In this document: one piece after another, positions 9,396 to 9,427 of the stretch | Numbering within the stretch: the first letter of the stretch is position 1 | Layout: each line of letters opens with the position of its first letter | Source of the DNA: Bacillota bacterium | GTDB lineage: Bacteria > Bacillota > Clostridia > Peptostreptococcales > Anaerovoracaceae | Direction: 5' to 3' | Length of the DNA stretch: 9,427 nucleotides | NCBI GenBank assembly: GCA_016286935.1 | Contig: JAEEUO010000023.1 | Coordinates: 1-9,427 of the forward strand | Made by a program: the position numbers and the translations under genes | The notes under the pieces: generated by a model | Database searches by the model: none | Seen by the model: the letters and a program-made list of their open reading frames with translations, nothing else | What the model was told of the DNA's origin: nothing

Positions 9396-9427
9396 CTTAA
9401 CTCTTAACTCAGTTCAAACGCGCCGGT

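Noticed and set aside
9404..9427. Possible last codons of a minus-strand gene upstream of tilS
   Set aside because: All three minus-strand frames meet a stop before tilS and only about eight codons are visible, so no frame can be chosen.

Overview
The window is GC-rich and gene-dense, with GC-heavy third codon positions. It reads as a chromosomal segment of a Gram-positive bacterium, most likely an uncultured, high-GC member of the Clostridia. This placement is an inference. It rests on three S-layer homology (SLH) domains, InlB-type B-repeats on an exported protein, clear Shine-Dalgarno sites, and a tilS-ftsH order resembling the tilS-hpt-ftsH arrangement of Bacillota. No marker gene here fixes the taxon.

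Left half (1-4874, plus strand): three genes run in one direction with gaps of 6 and 29 bases. They are the 3' part of a large exported protein with two InlB-like B-repeats and a beta-solenoid-like C-terminus; a CHASE2-domain class III nucleotidyl cyclase whose substrate residues predict cAMP synthesis; and a secreted beta-propeller (NHL-like) protein with three SLH domains for cell-wall attachment. An extracytoplasmic-sensing cyclase between two exported proteins suggests a cell-surface sensing or adhesion module. This is the least ordinary part of the window. Its upstream end lies outside.

Centre (4895-4922): a perfect 12-bp inverted repeat with A/T flanks serves as a bidirectional terminator between the two convergent gene groups.

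Right half (4939-9395, minus strand): a compact housekeeping operon in transcription order tilS, ftsH, glyA, with gaps of 54 and 29 bases. TilS makes lysidine in tRNA-Ile(CAU). FtsH is the membrane AAA+ zinc protease and uses a TTG start behind a near-ideal Shine-Dalgarno. GlyA is serine hydroxymethyltransferase. The hpt gene often found between tilS and ftsH is absent, and TilS ends before the usual C-terminal domain.

No tRNA, rRNA, CRISPR array, insertion sequence or phage gene was seen. No stretch over 300 bases lacks a gene. Many long antisense reading frames exist but are by-products of the GC-rich codon use.
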